Made by a program: the position numbers and the translations under genes. Under the pieces are notes generated by a model that had not been told where the DNA came from, made no database searches, and saw nothing but the letters and a program-made list of their open reading frames with translations. Shown piece after piece: positions 58,055 to 64,000 of a DNA stretch of 64,000 nucleotides (its first letter is position 1; every line of letters begins with the position of its first letter). Source of the stretch: Exophiala sp. HKRS030 (Eukaryota > Ascomycota > Eurotiomycetes > Chaetothyriales > Herpotrichiellaceae); the NCBI GenBank assembly GCA_023897205.1, contig JAHWDD010000001.1, positions 62,001-126,000 of the forward strand, in the 5' to 3' direction.

Positions 58055-61000
58055 ATGACCTTCTTGTCCAGGAAAGGTTCCGGCGACTCGACCGATAGGG
58101 ACAATGATGGTAGAGGCCGGAGCCGGGCTTCGTCGACGGAGACAGATCAAGGCTCAAGCAAGCCATCCATCTTCCGACGCTTGAGCAAGAGCATCAGTAG
58201 ATCGGATGAAGGGCCAAAGAAGAAAGATGACCCCTCTAACACCACGCAGCAACATGAGGTAAGGATGTCTGTACTTTTTCTCGAGAACCGCAAATTCCGT
58301 TGTTTTGCCGTCTTATGGTTGCACAAGGCTGAATTGCGACACAGGCCAAGACAAGCCAGAAGCAAGCCACCATGGAATCCATGGAGAAGCTCGTTGAACC
58401 GAAAGTTGATGAGTTAAGACCTGAGACCACGGCCCATGATGTCCACGTTGAACGAATGGAATCCCATCCTCACCCTTCAGCCAATATAGCCTCGTCTGGA
58501 AGTCCGCCATCAACACCCCGGAGTGCCACAGACACCCATCGCCTCCCTACTCATGACTCGGGCATAGTATCTCGCACGGCCACTAAGCAAGAGCCTTCAA
58601 AGAAGCCCGACGGTCTCACCAAAGATGACGTCGAACATCTGTTCAACGGTGCTCCTCAATTCATCCTGGAAAAGGGTCGGCGGGGACGATTCTTTCCCCA
58701 AGCCTTCTTCCCCTGGAACAACGATCTCGAAGTGGGCGATCTTCAGGATCGGAGATATCTCAAGCATGAGAGCTTCGCATTCTGTACGCTTCATGCACAT
58801 CTACCCATACCGGATGAGGTCGGGTGGGTTCCGGGCATGCCGTTCCCTATGAAAAAAGTGGGACTCGAAACGGGAAAGAGGCCGCTGTTCGAATTAGGAA
58901 TCTACGAGAGACCAAACATGCTAGGACAAGATGGGAGAGAGCCTGGCACCGTTGGACTGAGATACTTCCTGGAGAGACCGGTTGCAGACGGCGTACAAGA
59001 CAGCAAGATCAGAGAACATGCCAAAGATGTAGAAGTCGATTTGTCACTGGACGATACTCCGGCAACTGAGGCATTCAAAATGCTAGCTCTATCTCGAGAC
59101 AACGAGCAAATGAATGCCAAAGTGGGCAAGCATGCGCCCGCACAGGATCGTCTCAAGTTCATCAACGGGGGCCCTCCAGCTTGGAAAAGTGTCGGGGTAA
59201 GACCCATAACCATGCAATGTCTGGTCGGCAGAATGGAAATGCTCGATGGTTGGCGTGATAGAACGGTAAGTGCAGGGTGGCGTGCCACTGTGTTGGACCA
59301 AGTCAAGTCCCCTGAACTCCACGACCATCTCTTCGGCGAATTGCTTTATCCACCACGAAAACTGCACAATGAGTCCAAATGGCATGACAAGGAGGCCATG
59401 AAGGTACAAATTGAAGCTCTGGTCAAAGTCCTTGCTACCCCTGGGGCATGGCTAGACTTGAGCGCTCCCGAAGCCCGACTACGCTTTGGCAAGATCATCA
59501 ATAGCCGCACTACTCACTTTGACTACACAACCGGTACGATGATAATCAATCCGGAGAGGAAATGGCTTCTTATCCAGCTCCTCCTTTCTCTCGAACTTGT
59601 CGTCCGCCTCGACGCTGCTTTGCGACTGGGCATTGCAATGCATGCTGAACACTTTGAAATTTCCAGTGAAGAAATACACCACTTTAACAAGCTCCGCACA
59701 CTGAAGGTCGACTGGGATCTGGTGCTTGCGAGACGCTACTTGGACTTGTGCTACGTGAAGAGGAACGAGCGCAAGGAGACGTTGATCAAGACGGAGTCTC
59801 AAGCTCACAAGCTCGATCGCCATGCCAGCTTCTTTGGCGGACTGAGGCACACCCTTGGTCTTGACGACAGGGCCGAGTCGGAACCGGACCTTTGCGACGT
59901 TGCGATTCTACCACGCGATCCACAGATAATCATCGATGGTGTATTCCGCTTCGCCACCAACATCGGTTGGCCAAGGGCTCTCGACGTCCAGGCACGCCTG
60001 TCCCAGAAGTTGAATGAAGGCACACAGGAAGATCGAGACAGGTTTCTCCTGGAGGCCTTCTTTTGCACAAACGAAACCCACCATGCTCAGCATGAGGCAG
60101 AACTAAAGATAGTTCCGCCACTGGACAGCTTCAACCTCAACTTACATGCAGCAACCCCTGAAACCATCGGCGGCTGGCTTTCACACAGCTGGTTCTCGGG
60201 ACTGATCTTGCCTGGCAATTCTACGTCCGACATGCTCATGGCGACACTCCTTGAGAACGACACGGACCCGGCCACGCTTGAAACGCTGGGCACGATGAAC
60301 CTGCCTTTCCGATCCTGTGGGTTTGTCCTGGGTGATTCCTCGTGGTGGTCGAAATCCAGTATCGTCGCCCGGGTGTTGGCGCCCATACGTGGCTCGAAGG
60401 AGAGCATGGGTTGGATCTGCCTGCCCAACTTTGTGCCTTTTGTCGAATCTACCTCGGAAGCGGTCTCGAGTCGATGGCTCAAGATCAAGTCTTATCCTGT
60501 GCCGACGCAACGAGACCGTCCACGTATTCTTGACGGCGACCGACTCGCGACCGAATCAACACCTCTGGGTGTCGGCAAAGGCGGCATCATGGGCGCCGAG
60601 TTCAGCATGGTGACGGATCACATTCTCGACCACGATTCGCACGCCGAGGTGGTCGTGAAGTCGGTCAGTCTGCACCTGTCCAACACGAACGCGACGGCCA
60701 TGAGCGCCGACCATGCCCTTTCGGCGTGGGCGCAGTTCGATCTCAGTATCACGCGACCGGACGGAACTCCACCAGAGGCCAAACAAGTCCGCTACGGTCT
60801 CGACAGGGCGGTCTACTATGTCACGGCGTACCCTTGCCGCCTCCCCCACGGACACGCCACGTTCAAACCGGGCTCGACCGACGCCCACTACATCCGGCAG
60901 CACCCCCGGCACAAGGCGTCCGAGCATCTGCCCGCGCACCCCCTGCACAAGACGTACAGGTTCGTCACGAAGACGCTGGAGGAGGTCGTGGAGAACCCTC

Positions 61001-61386
61001 ACCTCGAACCGCCGGCGTGCGGCGCGGGCCCGACGGTGGAAGTTTGGATCGTCGACGCCAGGAACAAGCTGAGCGCCGGGGAGAAGGAGAAGTGGAGTGA
61101 GATCCAGAGCCTCCTCCACCAGAGTCACAACCAGAACCAGACTCGGTCCGACGATACTTCGTCGACCACTTCGAGTCACATGTCCGCGGCGGCGAGTCTG
61201 GCTGAATGGTGCGGTCCCGGGGTGGAACAGATAAGGAACAAAGATGTCCTGGTGCGGGCGTGGTGCGCACAAAAGGGACGCAACGCCATCGTCGCACGCG
61301 TCGGTAGGACGTGCCTCAGTTGTGCAGTGAGGGAGGCCAAGGCTTTGGAAATCGGTGTCATTGTCAGGGTAGGTATCAAGGAGTGA
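58055..61386 (+). CDS. Large fungal protein of unknown function (1081 residues)
   Basis: Two exons (58055-58258, 58345-61386) with an 86-nt intron give 1081 residues. The first 190 are basic, Ser-rich and disordered (SIFRRLSKSISRSDE, then Pro/Thr/Ser-rich). The rest is an ordered globular-looking protein without membrane segments: FILEKGRRGRFFPQAFFPWN, GLRYFLERPV, FINGGPPAWKSVGVRP, a region rich in Leu/Arg helices (about 440-530), IGGWLSHSWFSGLILPGNST, GFVLGDSSWWSKSSIVARV and a C-terminus AIVARVGRTCLSCAVREAKA. I recall similar unannotated ascomycete proteins but no assigned function. An internal ATG at 58372 could give a shorter form lacking exon 1. Confidence 0.85.
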
Positions 61387-61418
61387 TTTGAGTTGTTTTT
61401 TTTTCTTCTTTCAAGCAC

Positions 61419-61422
<4 letters not shown>

Positions 61423-61461
<39 letters not shown>
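61423..61461. repeat. (AG)n microsatellite
   Basis: About 19 uninterrupted AG units, 36 nt after the stop of the 1081-residue gene, so probably in its 3' UTR. Confidence 0.95.
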
Positions 61462-61463
<2 letters not shown>

Positions 61464-62694
61464 GAATGGGACAATGTACATGTGCGTTGTCTATCCACAT
61501 AGTGGAATGAGAGAGATGGCAATGAAATGGACTGCCTCTTAAGATTATTTGCCATATAGGAAACCTGATGAAGTTGTGGTTGTTTTTTCCTTTTTTTCAA
61601 CAAATTCCTTTTAAAAATAAACAAATAAAAAAGTCGATTACCACGCTGATTGAACACGTTTACTATCATGGCCTTGGGACTTTTACTTGTTTTGTTTTGT
61701 AACAAGGAGGATGATTGATATTTTGAACCAAGAGGTTTTCGTCTTGTGTCATGTGGTGTTTGCGTCGTTTTCTGGTCATATCTTGGTGTTTTTGTGACAA
61801 TGTTGATCTCGATCCACGATCCAAAAAAGGGGGGGGAGGAAAAACAAAGTGACATGACTCTGACACTTTTGTTACCTCTCTCACCTTCTACTTTCAACCT
61901 TCCGTACCCAACTTGGGTTGAACTTGTCGACATTTCCTAGAATGGGGTAGGATAGTTCTAGTGGTTGGCTGGGTTGGGTACTGACCCTCGGGTACTTTGG
62001 TAGGTATTGTAGATTGGATGTCACCACCGTTCGTTGGGTACAATACCTTCCAAGATGGTGTAACAAGTCATGACGATATTTTTTACATCTCGGAGGAACC
62101 ATCCGTCAATGGCTGTTTCTTACTTCCGTAACACGGAGTATATGATGCTTTGATGCGGGTGGTTTAGGGAAAACGGTCGAAAGAGGACCACGGACACAAG
62201 ATCTCATCAAACATGACAATGGTCAACTCGTGTTTGTGAGTTTGTTTTTTTTCCCGGTCGGGTTTTGACAGGTTCTTGTTTTTCTCGGATTCTGTACCAG
62301 TTGGAACCACTCGCTAAACCCCCTCGATGATGGGTTGGACGGACCTCCAACAAGGATTTGATGAGTAAATCGGTAAAGGCTTCGGATGGAAAATGGATGA
62401 ATGGGAAAACACACACACACGTATACTGTACCAAGAGAACATTGTGATGCTCCATCTCCAAAGTCCAGTCCCCAGATGAATCTATTTTCCACGTGAAAAG
62501 ATCTAGATTGACATGTCCCATGACTGGATGACGATGAGAAGTCGGATCGTTTCCTGTCCGAAAGGTACCTGTCCCGGGATCGTCAAAGAGTCAAAAGATC
62601 CGAGTTCTACTTTTTGAGTACGGGATACTCTCCGAGATTCGTATTGAATCCGAACAGTCTTTTGGGGTGTCCAGCCACAGACACAGGGGGGGGA

Positions 62695-62714
62695 AGAGAG
62701 AGAGAGAGAGAGAG
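62695..62714. repeat. (AG)n microsatellite next to a G-run
   Basis: About ten AG units, preceded by a run of eight G at 62686-62693. Confidence 0.9.
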
Positions 62715-64000
62715 GCAGAGAGAGTTTGTTCCAGATGCGCCGAGTGCAGGCTAGATTTCGACAGAGAGACCCAAAACCCCTAGACCTAGCACAGGGGACC
62801 TGGGACCTGGACCATTCCAATCGGACTTACAGATAAGACCATGGGGGAAGCAGAGAGGGCGGGGGGGCTGTTTGGGGGATCCTAGTGAAGCTGAACAATA
62901 GAAAGTTGGAAGCTAAGAGCCTGGCTGAAAGTCAAAGATGGAACAAAAAGTTTAAGCAAAGGAACCAGGAATCAGGGTCAAGTGCCAGAGAAGTGAGAGA
63001 GAGAGAGGAAGATTCAAAGAGAGAGTTACGGACAAAAACCGCCAAAAAAAGTACAAAGGTGATTCGTTACCAAGTATTCGTGTTCGTAGACGTCGTTCGT
63101 AAGCTAGAGAGTGTGTAGAGAGAAGAGAAAAAAAGGACGATCCGAACCCAGATCGTTCTAGACCCTTGAATTTAACATTGGGAGACGCGTCAAACAAAGA
63201 AGAACACGCATTCGTCACCATTTTTTCGGTGAGGAACCATTTGATTGGAACCACAGTCTCGGGTCACAATGCATAGTCTGTCATGGTAAGGTAAGGATCA
63301 GTGAAGATGTGTTTGTGTGAGAGAAAGACAGAGAGAGAGACAGAGATGGTGTAATGTTTGTCGATAAGTAGTACCTTGGTAATGAAAGTTCCGGAGCACA
63401 GGGATACTCCTCAGAGGGGAGAGAGAGAGAGTACCAACAGAGTACGAGTACTCTATTACGCAGTATAAAGGGTAGTCGTATGGAGAACCTTTAGGCGTGG
63501 AAGGGACTCCCGTAACTGTATGAATATTTTGGAGAGTGGTATATATATCCCAAGGAGAATGAATACCTGTGAATAAGTGTGCATAATGCCATCGACAGGG
63601 TATTGAAGTACTCAGTACGGGTCATCAAACGTGTAAATACTGGTTTTGATTCTCGTAGACAGTACTCGTACGATGGTATACGCAAGTTACGTCAAGTTCA
63701 GTCATGACTACTCCGTATGTTGGCGTTATTTACCTTTGGTTTTTCTGCCATTGTTGACACAAAGTAGTGATGGGTAGAGGGATAAACTAGTTGTATCTCC
63801 CCAAGAGTACCAGAAACTCCCTACGTGGGTTATTGATCCTTGTTTGGGTGGGAAGCTCGTACGAGTTACTTGCGTACTGGCTCGTACTTCGCCATCATCC
63901 ACTCCCCTGTTCTTCTTGAAATCATTAATCCAATGGATGCTCTTTTCAAAAGGATTTGAAGATCGACCCACAACCGCTGCTGATCTCTACAGTATTTCTT

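Larger units (their letters stand above)
61387..64000. other. 2.6-kb region without a recognised gene, rich in GA repeats
   Basis: Only short frames, none recognised. GA tracts lie at 61423-61461, 62695-62714, 63000-63010 and 63420-63432. TACTCCGTA is at 63709-63717, with TACGAGTAC/GTACTCGTA at 63443-63451 and 63662-63670. It could be a long promoter and leader of a gene beyond the right edge. Confidence 0.5.

Noticed and set aside
60556..61272. 238-codon minus-strand frame
   Set aside because: Antisense to the C-terminal part of the 1081-residue protein; Arg/Val-rich GC shadow.

Overview
The window is filamentous ascomycete nuclear DNA (Pezizomycotina). The evidence is protein genes split by very short GT-AG introns (about 44-136 nt, several with CTGAC-like branch points), a Zn2Cys6 regulator, a HET-domain NLR-like gene, fungal-type cell-wall and membrane proteins, and a compact housekeeping set. 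Eurotiomycetes would fit, but the window does not settle the order. I built 23 gene models by joining open frames across introns; every multi-exon model closes in frame. I saw no tRNA, rRNA, CRISPR array or intact transposon.

Layout. 0-14.4 kb (metabolism and transport): 3' end of an AVT-type amino-acid transporter, a DUF924 protein, a secreted alpha-carbonic anhydrase, a xylonate-dehydratase-like IlvD/Edd enzyme, a membrane-anchored spermidine-synthase-like protein, then an MFS transporter and a Zn2Cys6 regulator whose convergent coding ends overlap. 15.3-26.5 kb (housekeeping): RFX regulator, YOP1, ATG101, PEX3, ALG5, Nudix hydrolase. 28-30.5 kb: a Ser/Thr-rich single-pass sensor-like protein followed by a long (TAG)n microsatellite with a 100-N assembly gap. 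31-39.3 kb: LOG-family protein, proteasome subunit PRE5, VPS55, a small protein of unknown function, and a Pho80/PCL-type cyclin. 39.3-44.2 kb holds no recognisable gene. 44.2-52.6 kb: GNA1 (polyQ leader, GC-AG intron), a membrane-anchored histidine acid phosphatase, a DapA/KDG-type aldolase, and a HET-NACHT-ankyrin protein. 54.4-61.4 kb: an FLC/TRP-like membrane protein and a 1081-residue protein of unknown function. The last 2.6 kb has GA microsatellites and no recognisable gene.

Themes. GNA1 (chitin precursor), the FLC/TRP-like protein and the Ser/Thr-rich sensor point to wall and envelope biology. YOP1, ATG101, PEX3, ALG5 and VPS55 serve membranes and organelles. The dehydratase and the aldolase could be consecutive steps of a non-phosphorylative sugar-acid route, but they lie 40 kb apart. 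The features most worth a second look are the HET-NACHT-ankyrin gene, the skippable exon of the sensor-like gene, the GC-AG intron of GNA1, and two short motifs (TACTCCGTA and GTACTCGTA) that recur only outside coding regions.
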